Assembly: GCF_019443445.1 (NCBI RefSeq)
Contig: NZ_CP080378.1
Span: forward strand, 124,001-188,000
Origin: Massilia sp. PAMC28688
GTDB taxonomy: Bacteria > Pseudomonadota > Gammaproteobacteria > Burkholderiales > Burkholderiaceae_D
Length of the DNA: 64,000 nt
Direction of reading: 5' to 3'
The translations under genes and the position numbers were made by a program. The notes beneath the pieces are model-generated. The model had not been told where the DNA came from, did not search any database, and saw only the letters and a list, made by a program, of their open reading frames with translations. Shown here one piece after another: positions 1 through 7,476 of the stretch (positions within the stretch are counted from its first letter, which is position 1; each line of letters begins with the position of its first letter).

Positions 1-88
1 ATGATACCGCTTTGGCCGTGTCGCAGGACAGTTACCGCTGTTGCCAGACAAAGCGCTGCGCGCGCCGGCGAAAAGTTGCAAGGATGGC

Positions 89-117
89 TTGACAAAGACT
101 TCACGAGATCCTAAAGT
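89..117 (+). promoter_or_regulatory. Sigma70-type promoter of the SPFH/Arc operon
   Basis: A perfect -35 hexamer TTGACA lies at 89-94. After a 17-bp spacer comes a -10-like TAAAGT at 112-117. The promoter points at the SPFH gene starting at 154. The -10 is embedded in a perfect palindrome (next entry), so it is probably repressible. Confidence 0.6.
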
Positions 118-128
118 GATATCACTTT
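113..128. promoter_or_regulatory. 16-bp perfect palindrome, candidate operator
   Basis: The sequence AAAGTGATATCACTTT is a perfect inverted repeat overlapping the -10 element and the expected transcription start. The second gene of the operon encodes an Arc-like ribbon-helix-helix protein, a family that binds short palindromes as dimers of dimers. Autoregulation is the simplest reading, but it is inferred. Confidence 0.5.
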
Positions 129-153
129 GATGTCTAACCTGAAGGGGAACAGC

Positions 154-1050
154 ATGGCTGCAGCACATATTCGGCGTGAAGCGTCGTTTTCATCCACCAA
201 TGGTTATCTGGCACTTGCCGGCGGCGTGGCCATGGCCCTGCTGGCCTTCTATCTGTTCAAGACGGGGGTGGAGGCGGACCTGCCCCTGCCCTTTATCCTG
301 GCCGCCTTCCTTGCCGGCTTTTTCGGGTTTCTTTGCCTGGTGGGCCTGTACATGCTGCAGCCCAATGAAGGCGCGATCCTGACCCTGTTTGGCAAGTACA
401 TCGGCACCGACCGCAGCGAAGGCTTGCGCTGGGCCTTTCCGCTGTACACCAAGAAACGGCTGTCGCTGCGCGCGCGCAACTTCAATGCGCCCACGCTCAA
501 GGTCAACGACAAGCGCGGCAACCCGGTGGAAATCAGCGCGGCCGTCGTCTGGCGGGTGCGCGACACGGCCCAGGCCCTGTTCGAGGTCGATGACTTCGAG
601 CGCTATGTCCAGATCCAGGCCGAGGCTGCGCTGCGTCATCTCGCCTCGCAGTATGCCTACGATGAGGGCGAAGACTTGCCGGACGGCGAAACCACCCTGC
701 GCGCCGGCATGGATGTGGTGGCTGAAGCATTGAAGGTAGAATTGCAGGCCCGTTTCGAGGCTGCCGGTGTGGAGGTGCTCGACGCCAAGCTGACGCACCT
801 GGCTTACGCTGCGGAAATCGCCCAGGTCATGCTGCGGCGCCAGCAGGCCGAAGCCATCATCAGCGCCCGCGCCAAGATCGTGCATGGGGCCGTTACCATG
901 GTGGAAGCGGCGCTCAAGGGCCTGTCCGAGCGCGGCATCGTGGATCTCGATGCCGAACGCAAGGCGGCCATGGTCAGCAACCTGCTGGTGGTGCTGTGCT
1001 CGGACAAGGAAACCCAGCCGATCATCAATACCGGCACCCTCTATAACTAA
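154..1050 (+). CDS. SPFH/Band 7 domain membrane protein
   Basis: About 298 residues. Two hydrophobic segments near the N-terminus (roughly residues 18-36 and 42-66) precede an SPFH/prohibitin-homology domain. Recognisable parts are the LQPNEGAILTLFGKY entry, the LRWAFPLYTKKRLSLR block and an Ala/Glu-rich coiled region (AAEIAQVMLRRQQAEAIISA). Such slipin/stomatin-like proteins oligomerise at the membrane and organise microdomains or modulate proteases; no substrate can be read from the sequence. The start at 154 is chosen because GAAGGGGA (141-148) is well spaced. An upstream ATG at 130 in the same frame would fall beside the palindrome and has no ribosome binding site. It is followed 12 nt later by an Arc-like regulator, probably co-transcribed. 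Confidence 0.85.
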   Translation: MAAAHIRREASFSSTNGYLALAGGVAMALLAFYLFKTGVEADLPLPFILAAFLAGFFGFLCLVGLYMLQPNEGAILTLFGKYIGTDRSEGLRWAFPLYTKKRLSLRARNFNAPTLKVNDKRGNPVEISAAVVWRVRDTAQALFEVDDFERYVQIQAEAALRHLASQYAYDEGEDLPDGETTLRAGMDVVAEALKVELQARFEAAGVEVLDAKLTHLAYAAEIAQVMLRRQQAEAIISARAKIVHGAVTMVEAALKGLSERGIVDLDAERKAAMVSNLLVVLCSDKETQPIINTGTLYN

Positions 1051-1062
1051 GGTCGCACGTCC

Positions 1063-1257
1063 ATGGCAAGTCCCGGCAAGAAAGCCTATCCGCTACGCAT
1101 CAGCCCGGCGCTGTGGGAACAACTGCAGCGCCTGGCCTCGCGCGACCTGCGCAGTGTGAATGCGGAGATCGAGTTCCTGCTCCGGGAGGGTTTGACGCGC
1201 CGCGGCATCAAGGTGATTGACGCACCGCTCGACGCGGGTGACGAGGCTGAGGAATAA
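1063..1257 (+). CDS. Arc-like ribbon-helix-helix DNA-binding protein
   Basis: A 64-residue protein. Its N-terminal half (KKAYPLRISPALWEQLQRLA, then NAEIEFLLREGL) has the pattern of an Arc/MetJ ribbon-helix-helix: a short beta strand followed by two helices. The acidic C-terminal tail is short. It directly follows the SPFH gene and probably shares its transcript. The natural target is the palindrome at 113-128, which would make this an autoregulator of the pair. RHH proteins can also be antitoxins, but no toxin-like gene is next to it: the next ORF is a small membrane protein. Confidence 0.75.
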   Translation: MASPGKKAYPLRISPALWEQLQRLASRDLRSVNAEIEFLLREGLTRRGIKVIDAPLDAGDEAEE

Positions 1258-1288
1258 TGGCAAGTTCCCGCATTGATTCTTATTGATC

Positions 1289-1609
1289 ATGGTTAAGCCT
1301 CGCCCTCGACGTTCGCGCAACAAGCCGCCCGACCCAGCCTGGGTCAAGCCCTTCACCCTCGTCCTCACGGTGGGACTGGCAGCCCTGTTCATCACCGGCC
1401 TGCGTGATCTGATCGGCTACTTCATCGAGGGCCAGTCCTGCATGGGGCGCCATTGCAACGACTGGGCCAGCGAGCCGTGGGGGTTTATTGGCCACGTGGC
1501 CACCCAACTGTTTTTCCTGTTCATGTTCGGTGGCTTGCTGGTCGGTTGCACCAATGTACTCAAGCACGGCCTGCAGCCGCCACCGGAGAACGGGGCTCCG
1601 CCACACTAG
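1289..1609 (+). CDS. Small membrane protein of unknown function
   Basis: About 106 residues, not recognised. A basic N-terminus (VKPRPRRSRNK) precedes two predicted transmembrane helices, around residues 22-44 (FTLVLTVGLAALFITGL) and 70-92 (ATQLFFLFMFGGLLVG). A loop between them carries two cysteines (SCMGRHC). The tail is Pro-rich. The ATG at 1289 is preferred over a TTG at 1283; there is no strong ribosome binding site. It lies 31 nt after the Arc-like gene on the same strand and could be the third gene of that operon; a terminator-like hairpin follows. Confidence 0.6.
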   Translation: MVKPRPRRSRNKPPDPAWVKPFTLVLTVGLAALFITGLRDLIGYFIEGQSCMGRHCNDWASEPWGFIGHVATQLFFLFMFGGLLVGCTNVLKHGLQPPPENGAPPH

Positions 1610-1701
1610 CTTTCACGCAGGCTGCTTCCGGAAGCGTTTCGGCCATCGCCCAATTTTGCATTCCAGTCGGCATCCCGTGCACTCTGTCGCATAGCGGGGG
1701 C

Positions 1702-1719
1702 GCGGCCGGGCCGCTTTTT
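1702..1719 (+). terminator. Probable rho-independent terminator
   Basis: The 5-bp GC stem GCGGC/GCCGC (1702-1706 and 1710-1714) has a 3-nt loop and is followed by T5. It sits after the SPFH-Arc-membrane protein group and before the next gene. The stem is short, so efficiency is uncertain. Confidence 0.5.
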
Positions 1720-1759
1720 CTATGATGGCAGCACTACAACCAACAACCCGGGAGCTGTC

Positions 1760-2545
1760 ATGCATTCACCATCCTTTTTCCATACGCCGCTGCGCAAGCT
1801 GGTGCTGGCCCTGTCGCTGAGCGCCTGTGCCATTCCATTTACCCACACCACCGCCGGCGCGCTGGACTGGATGGGCGGCGAGAAAGTCCAGGGCAGCGGC
1901 GTGATCAAGCAGCAGACGCGCAACCTGCCCGCCTTCTCGGGTGTGTCTCTGAACGTGCCTGGCGACATGGAAGTGCGCCTCGGCAGCACGGACAGCATCA
2001 CCATCGAGTCAGACGACAATATCCTGGCCCGTATTGAAACCGTGATCGACAATGGCACCCTGAAAATCCAGCCGGCCGAACGGAATATGAACCTGCGCAC
2101 GCGCCACATGAAAATCGTCCTCACCGCGCGCAGCCTCGACCATATCTCGGTCGGCGGTTCCGGGTCGGTGGAAGCGCCCGCCCTCAAGGCAAGCAAGCTG
2201 AAATTCAATATTGGCGGCTCCGGCTCGATCAACGTCCAGGGCGTGGAAGCGGACCAGCTGGCCGTGAGCGTGGGCGGCAGCGGCGACTTCAAGAGCAATG
2301 GCGGCAAGACGCGTGCCCTGTCGGTCTCGATCGGCGGCTCCGGCGACGTCGACCTGGGCCGCGTCCAGGCCAACGACGCCGCCGTCAGCGTGGCCGGTTC
2401 CGGCGAAGCCGTGGTCTGGGCCACCAACAAGCTGAGCGCGACGATTGCCGGCTCCGGTGACGTGAACTACTACGGCGATCCCAAGGTCAGCCGCTCGGTA
2501 GTGGGCTCGGGCAGCACGGAACGGCTCGGCGCCAGCCCCCGCTGA
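1760..2545 (+). CDS. Head-GIN / DUF2807 domain exported protein
   Basis: 261 residues. The N-terminus has a basic region and hydrophobic stretch (LVLALSLSACAIPFT) consistent with export, possibly as a lipoprotein at LSAC. The rest is a DUF2807 (head GIN) beta-solenoid: repeated GGSGS or AGSGD turns recur about every 20 residues (VGGSGSVEA, IGGSGSINV, VGGSGDFKS, IGGSGDVDL, VAGSGEAVV, IAGSGDVNY, VVGSGS). The function of DUF2807 proteins is poorly known; they are often called putative autotransporter adhesins, but no autotransporter barrel is present. GGGAG ahead of the ATG at 1760 sets the start. It stands alone between a terminator and a convergent gene. Confidence 0.8.
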   Translation: MHSPSFFHTPLRKLVLALSLSACAIPFTHTTAGALDWMGGEKVQGSGVIKQQTRNLPAFSGVSLNVPGDMEVRLGSTDSITIESDDNILARIETVIDNGTLKIQPAERNMNLRTRHMKIVLTARSLDHISVGGSGSVEAPALKASKLKFNIGGSGSINVQGVEADQLAVSVGGSGDFKSNGGKTRALSVSIGGSGDVDLGRVQANDAAVSVAGSGEAVVWATNKLSATIAGSGDVNYYGDPKVSRSVVGSGSTERLGASPR

Positions 2546-2575
2546 TGCGGCATCGGCCGCGCGTGCGCGCGGCGC

Positions 2576-3172
2576 CTACAGCCAGCGCCGCACGCGTGCG
2601 CAATATTGTTCATAAGCGGGCCCATGCTGCTGCCGGAGGAAGTCTTCCTCCAGCCGCACCTGGAATTGCATGACCAGGTCGCCGGCCAGAAAGAACGCCA
2701 GGGTGACGGCGTTGGGCTGGACCAGCACCAGCGCCCCCAGGCACACCCGCATCGCCAAAAAAATCGGGTTGCGCGACCAGCCGAACAAGCCGCTTGTCAC
2801 CAGAGCGGTACCGGTCTTGCGGTCAATGCCGATGCGCCACGACAGGCCCATCTGATACTGCGCCGTCACGGTCCAGCAGATGGCCACGGCCAGGGCCGCC
2901 CAACCGGCACGCGCCAGCGTGGCCGCTGCCGGCAAGTGCAGCGCGCCCATCTGCATGCCCACGGCTGGCCATAGCAGCCGCACCGTGAAATAGGCGAACA
3001 ATCCGGCAATCACGCATTTCATGGCCCGCGACACGAAGCCGTAGGCATCATCGGCGCTGGGCAAGACGTAGGGATTGCGTCCCGTGCTGCGCCACACGCG
3101 CACGGTCGGCACCAGGAAGGCCGCCACAAAATACAGGGTGAACACCCCCGTTAACCAGCCAGTTTCGTTCAT
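2576..3172 (-). CDS. Isoprenylcysteine carboxyl methyltransferase-like membrane protein
   Basis: About 198 residues, polytopic, of the ICMT/phospholipid methyltransferase-like family. The C-terminal block RTGTALVTSGLFGWSRNPIFLAM with a following FQVRLEEDFLRQQHGPAYEQY is the family's SAM-binding signature (RNP, and the E-E motif before the C-terminal Tyr). The start at 3172 is supported by GGGGAGAG five bases upstream; the longer frame to 3244 has no ribosome binding site. It is divergent from a PbrR/CadR-type MerR regulator, and the promoter between them (3250-3280) reads toward this gene. Heavy-metal resistance loci are known to carry ICMT-like proteins (CzcN), so a metal-linked role is plausible. 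The true substrate is unknown. Confidence 0.8.
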   Translation of the reverse strand: MNETGWLTGVFTLYFVAAFLVPTVRVWRSTGRNPYVLPSADDAYGFVSRAMKCVIAGLFAYFTVRLLWPAVGMQMGALHLPAAATLARAGWAALAVAICWTVTAQYQMGLSWRIGIDRKTGTALVTSGLFGWSRNPIFLAMRVCLGALVLVQPNAVTLAFFLAGDLVMQFQVRLEEDFLRQQHGPAYEQYCARVRRWL

Positions 3173-3249
3173 GTCTACTCTCCCCGCCGTATCGGCAACA
3201 ATTGCTGCAGGCCTGGCCCACACGGGCTGGACCCTGCAGCACATTGCCT

Positions 3250-3280
3250 ATTAGGCACCCTGTAGTTACCATAGGGTCAA
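3250..3280 (-). promoter_or_regulatory. MerR-family promoter/operator with 19-bp spacer
   Basis: Read on the minus strand: -35 TTGACC (complement of 3275-3280), a spacer of exactly 19 bp, and -10 CCTAAT (complement of 3250-3255). The spacer holds an imperfect dyad with arms ACCCTRTRG at 3257-3277. A 19-20 bp spacer with a central dyad is the hallmark of MerR-type activated promoters. The arrangement closely resembles pbr/cad operators as I recall them. It drives the methyltransferase-like gene. Confidence 0.8.
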
Positions 3281-3302
3281 GCAGGTATTCAAGAAAGTGA
3301 CG

Positions 3303-3728
3303 ATGATGAACATGAAAATTGGCGCGCTGGCAGCCGCTGCCCAGTGCCAGGTTGAGACAATTCGTTTTTACGAAAGGGAAAGCTTGCTGCCGCCCCCGGT
3401 ACGCTCAAGCGGCAACTATCGCCTGTACAATGCGCGCCACCTCGAACGGCTGGCTTTTATCCGGCATTGCAGGTCGATGGAGATGTCATTGCCGGAAGTG
3501 CGGCGCCTGCTCCATTTCCGGGATGCGCCCGAAGAAAGCTGTACCGAAGTCAACCAGCTGCTCGATGCGCATATTGCCCGGATCGGCCAGCGCATGGCGC
3601 AGCTGCAGGCCATGCAGGGCGCCATGCTGGCCCTGCGGACGCAATGCAGCCAGGACCTGGCGGCAAAGTACTGCGGCATCCTCAACGGCCTGGCCGTCAC
3701 GCCCGCTAGCGTCGAATGCCCGGCCTAG
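3303..3728 (+). CDS. Cd/Pb-responsive MerR-family regulator (CadR/PbrR type)
   Basis: About 141 residues. The N-terminal MerR helix-turn-helix reads MKIGALAAAAQCQVETIRFYERESLLPPP, with the wing RSSGNYRLYN. A dimerisation helix follows, then a metal-binding C-terminus. Counting from the MKIG methionine, cysteines fall at 77, 112 and 121. That spacing fits Pb/Cd sensors of the PbrR type, where one cysteine comes from the partner subunit. Start choice is open between 3303, 3306 and 3312; AAGAAAG at 3291-3297 favours the first two, homology favours 3312. It is divergent from the ICMT-like gene and overlaps the convergent copper chaperone gene by 4 bp at the 3' end. Expected role: activating the 3250-3280 promoter when metal is bound. 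Confidence 0.88.
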   Translation: MMNMKIGALAAAAQCQVETIRFYERESLLPPPVRSSGNYRLYNARHLERLAFIRHCRSMEMSLPEVRRLLHFRDAPEESCTEVNQLLDAHIARIGQRMAQLQAMQGAMLALRTQCSQDLAAKYCGILNGLAVTPASVECPA

Positions 3729-4210
3729 TGCCCCATGTGCCCGGCTTGTCCCGGGCTGACAAAGGTCATGGGTTTGACCGGCACCTTGACCGTGATGTTC
3801 TCGATTTTCTTGCCCTTGCTTTGCACCCGGAGCGTCAGGTCGATGGCTTCACCTTCCTGCAACTGCCGCGTCAGGCCCATCAGCATGATGTGATATCCGC
3901 CGGAAGCCAGGTTGACGCCCTTGCCAGCCGGCAGGTCGATCCCCTCGACCCGCGCCATTTTCATGGTGGTGCCCGACATTTTCATCTGGTGCAGTTCCAC
4001 CGTGGCGGCAATCGGGGAGCTCACGCCCACCAGGCGCGCCGGCACCGCCGACTGCACATGCATGAAGGCGCCCGTGCTCTTTTGGGCCGGCACCGTGGCG
4101 CGCACCCAGGGCGCCGTCACGCTCAGGCTGGCCGCTCCGTGGGCAAGGGAAGTCATGGCCATTGCGCCGGCCAGCAGGAGGGTGGAAAGATGTTTTTTCA
4201 TGGTAGCCAT
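3725..4210 (-). CDS. PCu(A)C-type periplasmic copper chaperone
   Basis: 161 residues with a signal peptide (KKHLSTLLLAGAMAMTSLAHGA). The PCu(A)C cupredoxin-like core carries the Cu(I) ligands: HQMKM near residue 74, then MKM, and later YHIMLMGL, matching the family motif H(M)X10MX21HXM. The C-terminus ends GHMGH, adding Met/His ligands. Such proteins deliver copper to the CuA or CuB site of cytochrome oxidase or buffer periplasmic copper. The ATG could be 4210 or 4201 (MATM or MKK). It lies 7 nt downstream of yaeQ on the same strand and may be in the purU-yaeQ transcript. Confidence 0.9.
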   Translation of the reverse strand: MATMKKHLSTLLLAGAMAMTSLAHGAASLSVTAPWVRATVPAQKSTGAFMHVQSAVPARLVGVSSPIAATVELHQMKMSGTTMKMARVEGIDLPAGKGVNLASGGYHIMLMGLTRQLQEGEAIDLTLRVQSKGKKIENITVKVPVKPMTFVSPGQAGHMGH

Positions 4211-4217
4211 TATATCG

Positions 4218-4760
4218 TTAGCGGACAGCCTTGAAATCTTCCCGCTCGATCAGCACCGTTGTCACGCTGTCGGTCAGGTAGATCTGGCCGTCCTGGATCG
4301 TGCACTGAAGCTGCATATTGCGGTTGGCCAAGGCTTCAAGGCCCGCGCTTGCTTCTGCCGGGATGTTGATGACACTGAGATTCTTTGCCCGCTCCAGCTT
4401 GTTGGCGATCTGCTTGTACCAGATATGGCTGGTGGCGCTGTAGCTGTATACAACCACGCGCTCGCTGCGCCCGCACGCTTTCATCAAGCGCTTCTCGTCC
4501 GGCTGCCCTACCTCGATCCACAATTCGATGGCCCCGGTCAAGTCCTTTTGCCACAGGTCCGGCTCCTCGGTATCGAACAGGCCCTTGGTGAAGGTGAGCG
4601 ACTCGCTGGCATGGATGGCAAAGGCCAGCAGGCGGATCATGACGCGCTCGTCGGTCTCCGACGGGTGCCGCGCCAAAGTGAGCAAATGCGACTGGTAATA
4701 ATTGCGGTCCATGTCCGCAATTTGAAGTTCTGCTTTGTAGATGGTTGCTTTGAGAGCCAT
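4218..4760 (-). CDS. yaeQ: YaeQ family protein
   Basis: 180 residues, the usual YaeQ length. Family blocks are present: MALKATIYKAELQIADMDRN at the start, HPSETDERVMIRLLAFA, and EPDLWQKDLTGAIELWIEVG with QPDEKRLMKACGR in the middle. YaeQ has a PD-(D/E)XK nuclease-like fold with a conserved acidic/Gln/Lys core. Its biological role is unsettled; early claims of RfaH-like activity were not upheld. It lies 18 nt after purU and 7 nt before the PCu(A)C gene. Confidence 0.92.
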   Translation of the reverse strand: MALKATIYKAELQIADMDRNYYQSHLLTLARHPSETDERVMIRLLAFAIHASESLTFTKGLFDTEEPDLWQKDLTGAIELWIEVGQPDEKRLMKACGRSERVVVYSYSATSHIWYKQIANKLERAKNLSVINIPAEASAGLEALANRNMQLQCTIQDGQIYLTDSVTTVLIEREDFKAVR

Positions 4761-4778
4761 TAATGCACTTGCCTTTAA

Positions 4779-5648
4779 TTATTTAAAGACGACAGTCTTG
4801 TCGCCGTTTTGCAAAATCCGGTGTTCCACGAACCATTTCACGGCGCGCGCCAGCACCACGCACTCCACGTCGCGGCCGATGGCGCTCAGGGTCTCGGCCG
4901 TCATGGCGTGATCGACCCGCTCCACATCCTGTTCGATGATCGGGCCTTCATCGAGGTCGCCCGTCACAAAATGGGCGGTCGCGCCAATCAATTTCACGCC
5001 GCGCAAGTGGGCCTGGGCATACGGCTTGGCGCCCTTGAAGCTGGGCAGGAAGGAATGGTGGATATTGATGGCCTTGCCGCGCATGGCTTCGCACAGCCCC
5101 GGCGACAGGATTTGCATGTAGCGCGCCAGTACCACCAGGTCAATCTTGTGGGTATTCATGATGTCGAGCACGCGCGCTTCCTGGGCCAGCTTGGTCGCTT
5201 CGTCGGCCCCCGTGGCCAGTGGCAAATGGTGGAACGGAATGTTGTAGCTGGCCGCCAGCTGGTAGAACTCCATGTGATTCGAGACAATGGCTGGAATCTC
5301 CACGGGCAGCAAGCCGCTCTTGTAGCGAAACAGGAGGTCGTTGAGGCAATGTCCAATTTTCGACACCATGATCATGACCCGTGGCTTGACTGCGGCATCG
5401 TGCAGCTGGCCCTGCATGCCGAGCTGGGAGCACAGGGCGGCAAAATCGTCACGCAGCATGGCGTCGGACACGGCACTGTCTTCCAGGGCGAAGTGCATGC
5501 GCATGAAAAACAGTTTCGACTCCGCGTCACCGAACTGGGCCGAATCAATGATATTGCAGCCATGGTCGGCAAGAAAGCCGGATACGCGATGCACGATGCC
5601 GCGCTGATCCAGGCAAGACAGGGTCAGGATATATTCAGGTTGCGTCAT
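4779..5648 (-). CDS. purU: Formyltetrahydrofolate deformylase
   Basis: 289 residues from the start given. An N-terminal ACT domain (EYILTLSCLDQRGIVHRVSGFL) is followed by a formyl-transferase/hydrolase domain with the catalytic block NIHHSFLPSFKGAKPY and the later Asp in TGDLDEGPIIEQDVERVDH. The enzyme hydrolyses 10-formyl-THF to formate and THF, balancing one-carbon pools and supplying formate for PurT. The frame stays open upstream. An ATG at 5675 has AAGG at proper spacing and would add nine residues; 5648 is preferred by family alignment. The gene heads a likely operon with yaeQ and the copper chaperone, divergent from the CurA-like gene. Confidence 0.93.
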   Translation of the reverse strand: MTQPEYILTLSCLDQRGIVHRVSGFLADHGCNIIDSAQFGDAESKLFFMRMHFALEDSAVSDAMLRDDFAALCSQLGMQGQLHDAAVKPRVMIMVSKIGHCLNDLLFRYKSGLLPVEIPAIVSNHMEFYQLAASYNIPFHHLPLATGADEATKLAQEARVLDIMNTHKIDLVVLARYMQILSPGLCEAMRGKAINIHHSFLPSFKGAKPYAQAHLRGVKLIGATAHFVTGDLDEGPIIEQDVERVDHAMTAETLSAIGRDVECVVLARAVKWFVEHRILQNGDKTVVFK

Positions 5649-5790
5649 ATAGAGAGCGATAGTGGGACGGGTCATACCAACCTTGTATTGTCGCATGCTC
5701 AGCCATACAGCGAACACCAAATAAAAAAGCACGGTCGTTTTAATTCTCGGGTATAGTAATCAGATTGCCACCTCACACAAGGACCAGACC

Positions 5791-6822
5791 ATGTCGACCA
5801 CCCTGCTCTCGAATCTGCAATTCCGACTCGCCGCCCGCCCTGTGGGCATGCCCAAACGCAGCGACTGGCAGGAAGTCACGGAACCGGTGCGCGCGATTGC
5901 CGACGGCGAGATCGTGGTCAAGGCGCTGTACCTGTCGCTCGATCCAGCCATGCGCGGCTGGATGAATGAAGGCAAATCCTATATCCGCCCTGTCGGCATT
6001 GGCGAAGTCATGCGCGCCGGCGGCGTGGGCGTGGTGGTGGAATCGCAGTCGGACAAGTTTGCCGTGGGCGACTTCGTATCCGGCGGCATTGGCGTGCAGC
6101 AGTACTGGACTGGCGCTGCCACCGACAAGACCGCCGGCTTTTACAAGATCGATCCGCGCATGGCGCCCCTGACCACCTGGCTCAACACGCTCGGCATGCC
6201 CGGCATGACCGGCTACTTCGGCCTGCTCGAATCGGGCCAGCCCAAAGCGGGCGAGACGGTGGTGGTGTCGGGTGCGGCCGGCGCCGTTGGCATGACGGTG
6301 GGCCAGGTCGCCAAGCACCTCGGCTGCCGCGTGGTTGGCATTGCAGGCGGCAAGGAGAAATGCGATTTCGTCGTCAACGAACTGGGCTTTGATGCCTGTA
6401 TCGACTACAAGAACAGCGAAGTCAAAGATGGCCTCAAGCAGCATTGCCCCAACGGCGTCGATGTCTACTTCGACAATGTGGGCGGCGAGATTCTCGACAC
6501 GGTGCTCACCCGCATCAACCTGCGCGCGCGCATCGTCATTTGCGGCGCCATTTCCCAGTACAACAATACGACGGCCGTCAAAGGGCCGGCCAACTACCTG
6601 TCGCTGCTGGTCAACCGCGCGCGCATGGAAGGCATCGTCGTGTTCGACTATGCCGACCGCTATCAGCAAGGTGTGGCCGCCATGGCCAAGTGGATGCAGG
6701 AAGGAACGTTCAAGAGCAAGGAAGATGTGGTCGAGGGCTTGGAGAACTTCCCGGAAGCACTGCTGATGCTGTTTGAAGGCAAAAACTTCGGCAAACTGTG
6801 CCTGAAAGTCGCCGACCAGTAA
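5791..6822 (+). CDS. NADPH-dependent oxidoreductase, CurA/MDR superfamily
   Basis: 343 residues. A GroES-like N-terminal domain of the zinc-independent medium-chain dehydrogenase type includes LYLSLDPAMRGWM, a strong marker of leukotriene B4 dehydrogenase/CurA-like alkenal reductases. The Rossmann domain has VVVSGAAGAVGMTVGQVAK near residue 155. No structural or catalytic zinc cysteines are seen. Family members reduce the double bond of alpha,beta-unsaturated ketones and aldehydes using NADPH. A -10-like TATAGT lies at 5752-5757. It appears monocistronic and divergent from purU. Confidence 0.88.
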   Translation: MSTTLLSNLQFRLAARPVGMPKRSDWQEVTEPVRAIADGEIVVKALYLSLDPAMRGWMNEGKSYIRPVGIGEVMRAGGVGVVVESQSDKFAVGDFVSGGIGVQQYWTGAATDKTAGFYKIDPRMAPLTTWLNTLGMPGMTGYFGLLESGQPKAGETVVVSGAAGAVGMTVGQVAKHLGCRVVGIAGGKEKCDFVVNELGFDACIDYKNSEVKDGLKQHCPNGVDVYFDNVGGEILDTVLTRINLRARIVICGAISQYNNTTAVKGPANYLSLLVNRARMEGIVVFDYADRYQQGVAAMAKWMQEGTFKSKEDVVEGLENFPEALLMLFEGKNFGKLCLKVADQ

Positions 6823-6940
6823 GCCCCAGCGCGCTTGCCGTACCTGGCGCCAGTGCCCGATGGGGCTGGCGCCTTCCCCTCTCCTGCCTGCCATCCGCGC
6901 CATGACTGCTTGACCCACGCGGTGCCTGCCGCGCGTTGAC

Positions 6941-6969
6941 GGAACTTGGTGCCACGCCTGACGTCTACC
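6941..6969 (+). promoter_or_regulatory. Candidate ECF-sigma promoter upstream of phasin
   Basis: GGAACTT at 6941-6947 is followed after 15 bp by GTCTACC at 6963-6969, the layout of RpoE-like ECF promoters. It lies about 70 nt before the phasin start at 7037. A second site with similar spacing precedes the KGG gene, which raises the odds that both are real. Confidence 0.45.
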
Positions 6970-7036
6970 CCCTTCATGTTCGAGGCGCGCGCATCCCGCG
7001 CGGCGCTGCCCTTATCCGACTATCACGAGGTAGCCA

Positions 7037-7459
7037 ATGGCAAGCTTTCCCAGCACTCCCTTCGGGCGACCGGGCTTCGACGCCCAAGCCTCCTTCGTTG
7101 CCGACCTGACGCGCCGCTCTTGTGAGCTCGCGCGCCAGCTTGGCGAACTTAATATGCGCCTCACACAGCAACTGGTGGAAGACACGGCAGAGGCCTCGCG
7201 CCAGATCCTGGCTTGCACCAATCCCGCACAGGCGCTGACGGCGGCCGCAAACGCGGCCCAGCCGGCCCTGGAACATCTGTACAGCTATCAGCAGCGCCTG
7301 GCCGGCCTGTTCACGGGCATGCAGCCGGCCTCCCCGCGCAGCACGCCCCATCAGCACAGCGCCGGGCGCGGCGGGCACGACAGCCTGGCAGGAGGCGATC
7401 CGCTCACCAACGCTTCGCGCGCCGACACCATCGCCGGCGCTGCCGGCTACGCGCACTAG
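7037..7459 (+). CDS. Phasin family protein
   Basis: 140 residues. The N-terminal two thirds is amphipathic helix (FVADLTRRSCELARQLGELNMRLTQQLVEDTAEASRQIL, then AQALTAAANAAQPALEHLYSYQQRLAGL), the phasin_2 pattern found on polyhydroxyalkanoate granules. The last 40 residues are Gly/Ser/His-rich and probably disordered. GAGG precedes the ATG at 7037. It leads a small stress-type cluster with a hemerythrin gene (17 nt further) and a KGG protein. A second phasin at 57602-58216 shares the CELNMQL and YQQ patterns. Some phasin-like proteins act as general chaperones, so granule binding is likely rather than certain. Confidence 0.75.
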   Translation: MASFPSTPFGRPGFDAQASFVADLTRRSCELARQLGELNMRLTQQLVEDTAEASRQILACTNPAQALTAAANAAQPALEHLYSYQQRLAGLFTGMQPASPRSTPHQHSAGRGGHDSLAGGDPLTNASRADTIAGAAGYAH

Positions 7460-7476
7460 CCGTGCCGGAGACCACC

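Noticed and set aside
190..885. A 231-codon minus-strand frame over the SPFH gene.
   Set aside because: It is antisense to a well-recognised SPFH protein, His/Gln-rich in composition, and has no start signals.
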